Shown here: piece after piece, positions 17,001 through 25,069 of the stretch | Position numbering within the stretch: the first letter of the stretch is position 1 | Layout of the letters: each line of letters starts with the position of its first letter | Assembly: GCF_024298825.1 (NCBI RefSeq) | Contig: NZ_CP101153.1 | Location: forward strand, 4,030,001 to 4,094,000 | Reading direction: 5' to 3' | DNA length: 64,000 bases | Origin: Haloglomus salinum | GTDB lineage: Archaea > Halobacteriota > Halobacteria > Halobacteriales > Haloarculaceae | Made by a program: the position numbers and the translations under genes | The notes under the pieces: generated by a model | Seen by the model: only the letters and a program-made list of their open reading frames with translations | Told to the model about the DNA's origin: nothing | Databases searched by the model: none

Positions 17001-19091
17001 TCAGCTCCCGGAGGTCGGCGTCCCGTCCTCGACGGGCGTCGGGGTCCGGGTGCTGGTGGACGTGCTCGTCTCGGTGGGCGTCGCGGTGCCGGATTCGGCT
17101 GGGGTCGCGGTGGCCGAATCCGTCGGTGTCGCGGTGCTCGATTCGGCCGTGGTCGGAGTGCCGGATTCGGTCGTCGTCGCGGTGCTCGACTCCGTCGGCC
17201 GCGGCGTCCGCGTCGGTGTCTCGTCCGGGGTCGCGGTGCCCGTCCGCGTCTCGGTGGCTTGCTGGGGGGGCTGCGTCTCCGTCCCCTCCGCGGACGCCGT
17301 TCGGGTTCGGCGGGGCGTCCCCGTTGGTGCGCTGCGGTACTCGGCGAGCGTGACTGCCCCCTCACCATCCCAGATGACACGGACGGACCCGTCCTCGGCG
17401 AGGGCGAGTTCGGTCGTGTAGGTGTCCCCGGCCGCGATGGCGTCGCCCTCGGGCTCCCAGACCTCCTTCCGGCCACCTTCCACCGAGTCGTAGACGACGA
17501 CGAGCGGCTGCTCCACGTGGTCGCCGCTCTCGTGCGTGATGGCGACCCGGTTCTCGCTCCGGGTTTCGAAGCCGAAGGCGACCTCCGGAGCGTCGGACGG
17601 CTCCGGCGGCCGGTAGAGGCCAAGCGTCGCCGAGGAGCCACCCTCTGGGGAGGTCCAGATGACGCGGAGGATACCCGTGACGGGCTGGTCGGTGGTGACC
17701 GAGTCGCCGGCGGTGATGGAGCCGTCGTCGGGTTGCCACTGGCGCTCGATGCCCTCGCCGTTGGACTCGTACAGCAGCCCGATGGTGCCCTCCGTGCCGA
17801 CCTCGTCGCCGCCGTCGTGGGTGACGGTCACGCGGCCGTCCTCGCGGCGGTCGAAGGTGAACGAGACCTGCGGGGCCCGTGCATTGGGCTCGTTGCTGTC
17901 GCCGAAGCCGAGTGCCTCGTAGAACGCCGACGGGTCGCCGGTGATGGCGACCGCGACCGCCGTGCCGTCGGTCTCGACCGTGACCTCCGGCACGGTGAAC
18001 GCCTCGGACTCCGCCCGGAGCGCATCGCGGAGGTCCTCGACGGCCGCGGCGCCGTCGCTCGCGGCGGACTCGTCCTCGTACAGCAGCCGGAAGTCCACCG
18101 CGCCGCTGCTGGCGCCGTCGGCGTCGGCACTCCCGCCGAACGCGGTCAGGCCCATCGTGACCCGGCGGAGGTGGCGTTCGACGGGGCTCGGCTCCGGCTC
18201 GCTCACGGTCGGGGTACTGGCGCGCCGGTCGTCGGCCCCGCCGTTGTCGTTCCCGTCCCGGCCGTCGGCCTCCGGGGTAGCCGTCGTCGCCTCCGGCGAG
18301 CGGAACCCGAGCCGCTCGCGGAGCGTGGCGGCGTCGAACGCCAGCCCGCCGACGATGGGGCCGTCGAGTGCCTCCGCCAGCCGGTCGAGCCGGTCGTTCC
18401 CGGCGAGGAGGCCGCCGGACCCGCTCGCGCCGGCATCGACGTGGTGGACCACCGCGCGCTCGGCGCTGACGCCACCAGCCGGCGTCCCGGAGGGTGAGGG
18501 GGGTGTCTCGCCGCGCGGCGGGTTGCGGTACTCGCCGCCGGCGTCGGCCACCGTGAGAACGACCGCCTCGTCGCCGACGGCCGCGGCCGCCGTGTTCCCC
18601 GGCGAGTAGCGGTCCCGTCTCGTGTAGAGGTCGTACCCCTCGTACTCGCCGTCGGCACTCACCTCCGAGTTCGACCGGATGGCGCTCGCCACGGCGTCAC
18701 TGTCGAACGACCCCGTTCCGACGGTCGTCAGGATGAACTGCTCGTCGCCGTAGTCGTCCGGATTCGGGTCGGCGAAGGCGCCGAGGCCGGTCACGCGGTC
18801 GAAGTCCTCGACGGCGACCCCATCGTACTCGTCGGCCGCCCGCTGGACGGCCTCGTTCGCCTCGGCCGGGAGCGCGGCCTGCTGCTCGCGATACGCCGCG
18901 ACATCGACGGCGTAGAACCCCTGGAACGAGGCGTCCAGCAGGGTATCGGTGTCGAACAGCCAGTCGGCGTACGCGGGTCGTTCCTCCCCGGGTGCGTCCG
19001 TGACGTCCTCGATACAGCCGGCGAGGCCGCCACTCAGGAGGGCTGCGACGCCTCCGGCACGGAGCACGTCGCGACGTTTGGGTGACATCAT
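17001..19091 (-). CDS. Large Tat lipoprotein with two pilin-like beta-modules and a Thr/Ser/Pro tail
   Basis: A 696-residue lipoprotein: KRRDVLRAGG twin-arginine motif, lipobox LAGC, and an N-terminal domain similar to the neighbouring paralogue (YADWLFDTDTLLDASFQGFY). Two tandem beta-modules follow, each with a FxF...VTHDGGDEV or ITHESGDHV core, an ITAGDS or IAAGDTYTT turn and an RVIW strand. They look like the beta-domains of haloarchaeal type IV pilins. The last about 105 residues are almost only Thr, Ser, Pro, Ala and Glu (a mucin-like stalk, potentially O-glycosylated). There is no PGF-CTERM end. Two adjacent ATGs (19091 and 19088) could start it. Role unknown; an adhesive or envelope protein is plausible. 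Confidence 0.82.
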   Translation of the reverse strand: MMSPKRRDVLRAGGVAALLSGGLAGCIEDVTDAPGEERPAYADWLFDTDTLLDASFQGFYAVDVAAYREQQAALPAEANEAVQRAADEYDGVAVEDFDRVTGLGAFADPNPDDYGDEQFILTTVGTGSFDSDAVASAIRSNSEVSADGEYEGYDLYTRRDRYSPGNTAAAAVGDEAVVLTVADAGGEYRNPPRGETPPSPSGTPAGGVSAERAVVHHVDAGASGSGGLLAGNDRLDRLAEALDGPIVGGLAFDAATLRERLGFRSPEATTATPEADGRDGNDNGGADDRRASTPTVSEPEPSPVERHLRRVTMGLTAFGGSADADGASSGAVDFRLLYEDESAASDGAAAVEDLRDALRAESEAFTVPEVTVETDGTAVAVAITGDPSAFYEALGFGDSNEPNARAPQVSFTFDRREDGRVTVTHDGGDEVGTEGTIGLLYESNGEGIERQWQPDDGSITAGDSVTTDQPVTGILRVIWTSPEGGSSATLGLYRPPEPSDAPEVAFGFETRSENRVAITHESGDHVEQPLVVVYDSVEGGRKEVWEPEGDAIAAGDTYTTELALAEDGSVRVIWDGEGAVTLAEYRSAPTGTPRRTRTASAEGTETQPPQQATETRTGTATPDETPTRTPRPTESSTATTTESGTPTTAESSTATPTDSATATPAESGTATPTETSTSTSTRTPTPVEDGTPTSGS

Positions 19092-19216
19092 TGGTCGGTG
19101 TCGATGGCATCGGTAAGTGTCTTCGGTGTCTCCACCTCGGGAACTGCCGGGCGACGGGAGCCGCAACCGATACCTGTGGGACCACCTTCATGCCACCGCC
19201 GCCCGTCGACTGCTCT

Positions 19217-20011
19217 ATGTATCTCGCTGACGAGGCGTGGCCGGACCTCGAATCGTACTTCGAGTCCGAGTCGCTGGCCATCGTCCCGCTGGGGTCGACC
19301 GAACAGCACGGCCCGCACCTCCCCGAGGGGACCGACCATCTCATCGCCGAAGGGCTCGCCCGCGCCGCGGCCGACAGGACGGGCTACCTCTGCACGCCGA
19401 CCATCAACATCGGCGTCAGCCCCCATCACAAGCAGTTCCACGGGACGATGTGGGTCGACGCGCCGCAGTTCCGCGACTACGTCGAGTCGTTCACCCGCAA
19501 CCTCACCTACCACGGCATCGACCGCGTCGTCTACGTCAACGCCCACGGCGGCAACATCGAACACCTCCAGGAGGTCGGCCGCCGCCTCTACGACGACGAG
19601 ACCGCCTTCGCCGTCGAGTGGATGTGGGACGAGTCCATCCCGGACCTCGTGGACGACCTGTTCGAGCACAACGGGCCCCACGGCGGCCCGAAGGAGACCG
19701 CAATGATACAGCATCTCCACCCCGACCTGGTCCACGACGACCGGCTGGAGGAGGCCCGCGACACCGGCGTCCTGATGGAGGAGGTCGAGAACGCCGAGCC
19801 CGACGGCCGCCGCCGCGGGATGGTCCACGGCGCCCGCGCGTTCTACGACGCTGCCGACAACACCGACAACGGCGTCCTCGGCGACCAGACCGACGCCACG
19901 GCCGAGAAGGGTGCCGAGCTGTTCGAGGCCTCATGCGACCAGCTCGTGAAGCTCTGTGACTGGCTCGCCGCACGCGAGCCCGAGGAACTGCGCCCGAAAC
20001 CCCACGTCTGA
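19217..20011 (+). CDS. Creatininase-family hydrolase, possible ArfB-type formamide hydrolase
   Basis: A 264-residue creatininase-fold enzyme. Metal-binding motifs are clear: LGSTEQHGPHLPEGTDHL near residue 25, HHKQFHGTMW, and NAHGGN. In archaea this family includes ArfB, which removes the formyl group from the riboflavin/F420 precursor before ArfC acts, and arfC is present in this window at 44895-45566. Other members hydrolyse creatinine or act in peptide-cofactor maturation, so the exact reaction is inference. ATG at 19217 (MYLADEAW) is chosen as the conserved family N-terminus; ATG 19190 is an alternative. Confidence 0.85.
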   Translation: MYLADEAWPDLESYFESESLAIVPLGSTEQHGPHLPEGTDHLIAEGLARAAADRTGYLCTPTINIGVSPHHKQFHGTMWVDAPQFRDYVESFTRNLTYHGIDRVVYVNAHGGNIEHLQEVGRRLYDDETAFAVEWMWDESIPDLVDDLFEHNGPHGGPKETAMIQHLHPDLVHDDRLEEARDTGVLMEEVENAEPDGRRRGMVHGARAFYDAADNTDNGVLGDQTDATAEKGAELFEASCDQLVKLCDWLAAREPEELRPKPHV

Positions 20012-20072
20012 GCGTCTCGCGTCGGCGGATGTCTGACTGACCTTCTTGTCGTACCCGTCCGTGTGCCCGACC

Positions 20073-20495
20073 ATGCATCAGGTCGCCGAGAGGCTGTACG
20101 TCGGGGGAATCGGCGCCGCGAGCGAGGAGCCGGCGCTTCACGACGCGGCCATCGAGGTCGTGGTCGGACTCACCCACGACCCCCCGGCCGGCGGCTACCC
20201 CGACGCCGTCCGCGTGGTGCGTGAGCCGATGATGGACGGTCCCAGGAACGAGGTCCCGGCTTTCGAGCGCGCGGTCGAGGCGACCCTCGACGCGCTGACG
20301 AGCGACGAGCGCACGCTGGTCCACTGCTCGGCTGGCGCCTCGCGGAGCGTCGCGGTGGCCGCGGCGGCGCTCACCGAGACGACCGACCGCGACCTCGAAG
20401 CCGCCTTCCGGCAGGTCGTCGACCGACGACCGCCTGCCGACCCACATCCGGCGCTGGTCCGGCATGCGGCCGACTACGTCGGCCTGGAGGACTGA
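20073..20495 (+). CDS. Dual-specificity protein phosphatase-like protein
   Basis: A 140-residue cysteine phosphatase. The P-loop is HCSAGASRS (HCxxGxxRS) with nucleophile Cys, and the upstream MMDGP supplies a likely general acid Asp. The N-terminus MHQVAERLYVGG is typical of small atypical dual-specificity phosphatases. It probably removes phosphate from Ser/Thr/Tyr or from a small molecule in the cytoplasm. ATG 20073 is chosen over an in-frame codon at 20046, because a CTTCTTG TATA-like box lies about 27 bp upstream. Confidence 0.88.
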   Translation: MHQVAERLYVGGIGAASEEPALHDAAIEVVVGLTHDPPAGGYPDAVRVVREPMMDGPRNEVPAFERAVEATLDALTSDERTLVHCSAGASRSVAVAAAALTETTDRDLEAAFRQVVDRRPPADPHPALVRHAADYVGLED

Positions 20496-20514
20496 GGGAC
20501 GCTTCCATGTAACA

Positions 20515-20541
20515 TGACCCATTATACATATATGTGGGTCA
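20515..20541. terminator. Inverted repeat between convergent genes
   Basis: TGACCCA (20515-20521) pairs with TGGGTCA (20535-20541) around a 13-base AT-rich spacer that includes the palindrome ACATATATGT. It lies 20 bp after the phosphatase stop and about 90 bp before the stop of the convergent lipoprotein gene. A terminator is the simplest reading, but the TATA-like spacer would also suit a regulator site or a small promoter. Confidence 0.4.
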
Positions 20542-20627
20542 GAAGGCATTAATCTGAATACTATCGGAGAAATAGTCGATGGAGGATGTTATTCGAGAGT
20601 TAACCGACAGGCGCATCGTAGCAGGCT

Positions 20628-21518
20628 TCAGCTCTCTGATGCGGCCTCGGCCTCGCTCAGCCACCCCGGCTCCGCGACGGTCACGTCGCTGGTCGCCGTG
20701 GTCCGGAGTTCGATGAACAGCCGGCGTGGCGTTCCGTCGCGGGTCCCTCGGATGTCGACCACGCCGCGATGGATGACGCCACGCTCGTCGACCAGCAGCA
20801 CGCCGGTGGCGTCGGTGATGGTCGTGCTCTCGTTGACCGCCGAGCCGTTCACCTCGGCGAGCGTGTATCGGGCCATCGTCCGGCCGTCGCGCTCGACCAC
20901 CTCGGCACCCGAGAAATTGGCGAACCGGAACAGGCTCTCCGCCGAGCGGGCCACGTCGGCACGGCGTTCGTGGTACTGCTCGAACGTGCCGCTGCCGTTC
21001 CGAACCCGGTAGCTCGTCCGACCATCCACCGCCTGGCGCCGGGAGAGGGTCGTCGCGTTGCGGTAGATGTCGACGGTGGTCTCCCCGCTGGGGGAGGTCA
21101 CGCTGAACTCGCCGAGCGAGCGTTGCCCGTCGAGGTCACTCCGGACCACCGAGACCGACCGGGTTCGGCTCCCGTCGAGCATCGCGACCTGTGTCACGTT
21201 GAGAGCGTAGTCCGTGTCGGCGAGGCTGTCGACCTTCGCGTCCAGCAGGGCCGTGGGGTCCGCTACGCCCGACTCGCTCGTCCCAGCCGGATACGAGAAC
21301 GCGGTCGAGCCGCCGTCGCCGCCGTCGCTGCCACCCCCACCGCCATCGGCGCCGTCACTGCCGTCGCCGCCGTCGCTTCCGCCCCCGCCACCGTCCCCGC
21401 CGTCGAGAGCCGCCGACCCGGTCGGGGATGGTGTCGGTGTCGGTTGCGTGCTCGTCCCACCACAGCCGGCGAGGACGACGAGACAGCACAGGCCCACCAC
21501 CAGCAGGCTGTGTCGCAT
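20628..21518 (-). CDS. Secreted lipoprotein with Gly/Asp/Ser-rich linker
   Basis: A 296-residue protein: N-terminal hydrophobic segment with lipobox VLAGC and no twin-arginine pair (MRHSLLVVGLCCLVVLAGC), so Sec export is likely. Then comes a TPTPSPT segment and a 40-residue tract of Gly, Asp and Ser only, followed by a beta-rich domain that looks LolA/LppX-like (lipoprotein carrier fold: repeated strands such as GEFSVTSPSGETTVDIYRN). Haloarchaea carry many such lipoproteins of unknown function. ATG at 21518 puts the signal at the N-terminus. Confidence 0.8.
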   Translation of the reverse strand: MRHSLLVVGLCCLVVLAGCGGTSTQPTPTPSPTGSAALDGGDGGGGGSDGGDGSDGADGGGGGSDGGDGGSTAFSYPAGTSESGVADPTALLDAKVDSLADTDYALNVTQVAMLDGSRTRSVSVVRSDLDGQRSLGEFSVTSPSGETTVDIYRNATTLSRRQAVDGRTSYRVRNGSGTFEQYHERRADVARSAESLFRFANFSGAEVVERDGRTMARYTLAEVNGSAVNESTTITDATGVLLVDERGVIHRGVVDIRGTRDGTPRRLFIELRTTATSDVTVAEPGWLSEAEAASES

Positions 21519-21614
21519 GCGCGCCAGTGCAACCCCACCCCGGATAGTGCTGGCGGCGGCAGCCCGGCCCCCGGGAGCGAACGGCTTTTGCCGGGGCGTC
21601 GGGAACCAGTCCGC

Positions 21615-22487
21615 ATGAACCTGCTCGTGGTCGGGGCCGGGACGATGGGCCGCTGGTTCGCCCGGAGCGTCGCCCCCGCCGTCGACCGCGTGACCTTCGC
21701 CGACGACGACGCGGCCGCCGCCCGGGCAGCCGTCGCGGCCTTCGAGGAACGAGTGGCCGACCAGTCCGACCCGCCGGCGGCGGCCGTCGACGGGCAGCAT
21801 GCCGACAGCGCGGCGGTCGACCTCGTCTGCGTGGCGGTCCCCATCTCGGCGGTCCCGGACGCCGTCGCCGAGCACGGCCCCCGCGCCGAACGCGCCGTCG
21901 TGGACGTCTCCGGGGAGATGGCGACCGCGGTCGACGCGCTCGCCGACGCGGCGCCCGACTGCGAGCGTGCCTCCTTCCACCCGCTGTTCGCGCCCGACAA
22001 CGAACCCGGCAACTGCGCCGTCGTCGTCGACCGTGGCGGGCCGGCCGTCCGCGCGATCCGCGAGGCGCTGACCGACCGCGGCAACCACGTCTTCGACACG
22101 ACCCCCGAGGAACACGACCGCGCGATGGCGACCGTGCAGGCCCGCACCCACGCCGCCGTCCTCGCGTTCGGCCTCGCCGCCGAGGACGTGCCCGGGGAGT
22201 TCCACACGCCCGTCTCCGGGCCGCTGGCCGACCTCGTCGAGAACGTGACCGGCGGGAACCCCTCGGTGTACGCCGAGATACAGGCAGCCTTCGAGGGCGC
22301 GGACGCGGTGGCCGACGCCGCCCGCCGCATCGCGGACGTGGCCGACGACGCCGAGGCGTTCGCCGAGATGTACGACGAGGCCAGCGCGGGAGCGTTCGGC
22401 GCAGGAACCGGGGAAGCGGCGGCCCCCCCAGACACCGACGCGCCCGGCCACGACACCGACGCGAACACGGACGGTGACGACGCATGA
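21615..22487 (+). CDS. tyrA: Prephenate dehydrogenase
   Basis: A 290-residue enzyme that oxidatively decarboxylates prephenate to 4-hydroxyphenylpyruvate for tyrosine synthesis. The N-terminus MNLLVVGAGTMGRW is a Rossmann NAD(P) site (GxGxxG). Also seen are CVAVPISAVPDAV, the VDVSGEM segment, FHPLFAPDNEPG with the substrate-binding His, and a helical dimerisation domain. The C-terminal about 25 residues (Asp/Thr/Ala/Pro) are a low-complexity extension. Its stop overlaps the ATG of the methyltransferase gene. ATG 21615 gives the conserved Rossmann start. Confidence 0.92.
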   Translation: MNLLVVGAGTMGRWFARSVAPAVDRVTFADDDAAAARAAVAAFEERVADQSDPPAAAVDGQHADSAAVDLVCVAVPISAVPDAVAEHGPRAERAVVDVSGEMATAVDALADAAPDCERASFHPLFAPDNEPGNCAVVVDRGGPAVRAIREALTDRGNHVFDTTPEEHDRAMATVQARTHAAVLAFGLAAEDVPGEFHTPVSGPLADLVENVTGGNPSVYAEIQAAFEGADAVADAARRIADVADDAEAFAEMYDEASAGAFGAGTGEAAAPPDTDAPGHDTDANTDGDDA

Positions 22488-24016
22488 TGGACGAGTCCCA
22501 GCGCTCCGACCTCCGGGACACGGCGCGCTACCTCCGGAGCGTCCGCCCCATCGACCCCGAGGAGGTGTTCGAGTACGTCGAGGGGCAGCCCCACCCCGGT
22601 ATCGTGAAGCAGGGACTCCGGACGCTGGCGCCCGAGCTGGGGCTGGTCGAGACCGACGACGGGACCTTCGCCCCTGCCTCCGAGGAGCCGGTTCCGGCGT
22701 GGCGGGCCCGGGGTGTCGACGAGCACGTCACCGCGCTCCCGGACGCCCACGCCACCCGGCTGGAGGACCTGCTCGTCGAGCGCTACGGCGCCGGCTGGCC
22801 GGACGGCGACAGCGGCGACCGACTCCGTGCCCGGCTGCGCGAGGTCAAGGAGCACTACCTCCACGGCGGCGACGTGGAGTACGACGACGAGACGGCGCTC
22901 GCGTACGCCATCTACCACCTGCCGGGCTACTATGCGAGCGTCCAGTACGTGCTGGACGACCTCGCGAAGGCCGACCTGCTGGACCACCATCTGCGCGTGC
23001 TGGATGTGGGGGCGGGCGTGGGCGGGCCCGCGCTCGGCCTCGCGGACTACCTCCCCGACGACGCGCTCGTCCACTACCACGCCGTCGAGCCCGCGGCCGC
23101 GGCCGACGTGCTGGACGCGGTGCTGGAGGGGACGGGGCGGAACGTCCACTCGACGGTGCACCGCGAAACCGCCGAGGCGTTCGACCCGACCGGGCCGCTC
23201 GACGGGGCCGCCGCGGACGGCGGGAACGACGACGACGCGGCGGACGGCTGGGACCTCGTCCTGTTCTCGAACGTCCTCTCGGAGCTGGCCGACCCCTCGA
23301 AGACGGCCCGGCGATATCTCGACGCGCTCGCGCCCGACGGCTCGCTGCTCGCGCTCGCACCCGCCGACCGTAACACGGCGCTGGGCCTACGCGGCGTCGA
23401 GCGCGCGCTGGCCGACCACTCCGGCGAGGACGCTGCGACCGTGTGGGCGCCGACGCTCCGGCTGTGGCCCGACGCCGCGCCCAGCGACACCTGCTGGTCG
23501 TTCGACGTGCGCCCGGACCTCGACGTGCCGGGCTTCCAGCGCTCGCTCGACCGCGGCGAGCGTGGGCCCGACGCCGCCCCGACCGGGAGTGGGGACCGGG
23601 AGCCGGGCGACGGCGAGTTCGTCAACGTCGACGTGCAGTTCTCGTACAGCGTCCTCCGGCGGGACGGCCGCCGGGCCATCGACTACCAGCCCGCACACGA
23701 CCGGTTCGCCCGCCTCGCGGACTCCGAGTCCCACGTCACCGACCGCGTCAACGTCGCCGCGGCGAAGTTGAGCCACGACCTGACCGAGGACCCCAGCGCC
23801 AACCCGCTGTTCCGCATCGGCGACGGCTCACAGGCGGCCGACCACTTCGCCGTCCTCGTCGACGAGGACGCGCTGAACGCGCCGCTGCGCGAGGCGGACT
23901 ACGGCGACCTGCTCACCTTCGAGCAGGTGCTGGTCCTCTGGAACGACGACGAGGCCGCGTACAACCTCGTCGTCGACGATGAGGTCGTGGTGGAGTCCGT
24001 CCCGGTCCCACCCTGA
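22484..24016 (+). CDS. Rsm22-family (ribosome-associated) methyltransferase
   Basis: A 510-residue protein with a SAM-binding motif LDVGAGVGGPALGL (about residue 168) and the later FSNVLSELAD, which is typical of the mitochondrial/archaeal Rsm22 family that acts on the small ribosomal subunit. Family members often carry Cys ligands for an Fe-S cluster; I see no clear Cys cluster here. The N-terminal 130 residues are helical and include a winged-helix-like stretch. ATG at 22484 overlaps the tyrA stop (ATGA), so the two are co-translated. An rRNA substrate is inferred from the family only. Confidence 0.82.
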   Translation: MMDESQRSDLRDTARYLRSVRPIDPEEVFEYVEGQPHPGIVKQGLRTLAPELGLVETDDGTFAPASEEPVPAWRARGVDEHVTALPDAHATRLEDLLVERYGAGWPDGDSGDRLRARLREVKEHYLHGGDVEYDDETALAYAIYHLPGYYASVQYVLDDLAKADLLDHHLRVLDVGAGVGGPALGLADYLPDDALVHYHAVEPAAAADVLDAVLEGTGRNVHSTVHRETAEAFDPTGPLDGAAADGGNDDDAADGWDLVLFSNVLSELADPSKTARRYLDALAPDGSLLALAPADRNTALGLRGVERALADHSGEDAATVWAPTLRLWPDAAPSDTCWSFDVRPDLDVPGFQRSLDRGERGPDAAPTGSGDREPGDGEFVNVDVQFSYSVLRRDGRRAIDYQPAHDRFARLADSESHVTDRVNVAAAKLSHDLTEDPSANPLFRIGDGSQAADHFAVLVDEDALNAPLREADYGDLLTFEQVLVLWNDDEAAYNLVVDDEVVVESVPVPP

Positions 24017-24109
24017 CCGGTGGGACACCGGGCAGTCCACGGGAGTGGACCACGAGCCACCCGCCGCCCGCAGGCACGGCTTTTTGCCCCGGCCGGCCGG
24101 AGGCGTGGC

Positions 24110-24916
24110 ATGGAGGTTCTCCTCACCAACGACGACGGCATCGACGCCACGGGCCTGCAGGCCATCCGCGAGGCCCTCTCGCCGGTGGCCGACGTGACCG
24201 TGGTCGCGCCCGCCGCCGACCAGAGCGCTGTCGGGCGGAAGATGTCCAGCGAGGTGACCGTCGAGGAGCGCGAGGACGGCTTCGCCGTCCACGGGACGCC
24301 GGTCGACTGCGTGGTCGCCGGAACCCAGGCACTGGACCTCGAACCGGACCTCGTGGTCGCGGGGTGCAACCGGGGCGCGAACCTCGGTGGCTACACGCTC
24401 GGGCGCTCGGGAACCGTCTCCGCGGCCGTAGAGGCGGCGTTCTTCGATATCCCCGCCATCGCCGCCTCGCTCTACTTCCCCGGGAGCGACGAGCGCTACC
24501 GGGAGTTCGACCCCGACGTGCCCGCGTACGCGGAGGCCGCTCGGGCGACTCGCTTCCTCGTCGACCACGCCCCCGAGGCCGGCGTCTTCGAGCACGCCGA
24601 TTACCTCAACCTCAACGCCCCGCTCCCGGCGGAGTACGAACCCGACGCCCCCGAGAGCGAGCCCAGCGCCCCGATGCGGGTCACGCGCCCGTCCCACGTC
24701 TACCGCATCGACGCCGAGCGCGAGGGCGAGCAGGTCGTCATCCACGACCACATCTGGGAGCTGATGGCCGAGGGAACCATCCCCGACCCCGACGGGACCG
24801 ACCGCCGCGCCGTCGTCGAGGGCGAGGTATCGGTCACACCGCTCGCCGCGCCACACACCACCGAACACCACGAGGCGCTCGACGGCCTGGTCGCGGCGTA
24901 CGGCGACGTCGAGTGA
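24110..24916 (+). CDS. surE: 5'/3'-nucleotidase SurE
   Basis: A 268-residue SurE, a metal-dependent phosphatase acting on 5' and 3' nucleoside monophosphates. Metal ligands are LLTNDDGIDA (Asp-Asp at 8-9), SAVGRKMSS (Ser near 39) and the CNRGANLG Asn near 95. Length and motif order are normal. ATG 24110 is supported by a CTTTTTGCC box about 27 bp upstream, a common haloarchaeal promoter position for leaderless transcripts. Confidence 0.95.
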   Translation: MEVLLTNDDGIDATGLQAIREALSPVADVTVVAPAADQSAVGRKMSSEVTVEEREDGFAVHGTPVDCVVAGTQALDLEPDLVVAGCNRGANLGGYTLGRSGTVSAAVEAAFFDIPAIAASLYFPGSDERYREFDPDVPAYAEAARATRFLVDHAPEAGVFEHADYLNLNAPLPAEYEPDAPESEPSAPMRVTRPSHVYRIDAEREGEQVVIHDHIWELMAEGTIPDPDGTDRRAVVEGEVSVTPLAAPHTTEHHEALDGLVAAYGDVE

Positions 24917-25069
24917 CGGCCGACGGGCGGTCATCGCGACGAGCCGGGCGTCGCCACTCGACGGGTGAACGAGGGGCCGGGACAATCGCCCGACCCGCGA
25001 AGACGGGGCCGCAGAAGGCGTCGAGTCAAAGGTGTCGTCGTACGGCGCTCGCGCGCCGCCGCCGTGGTA

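Noticed and set aside
20579-20700. Possible small plus-strand gene starting MEDVIRELTD
   Set aside because: After about 20 residues it runs into the coding region of the opposite-strand lipoprotein and becomes Arg/Pro-rich; no promoter evidence beyond a TATA-like palindrome.
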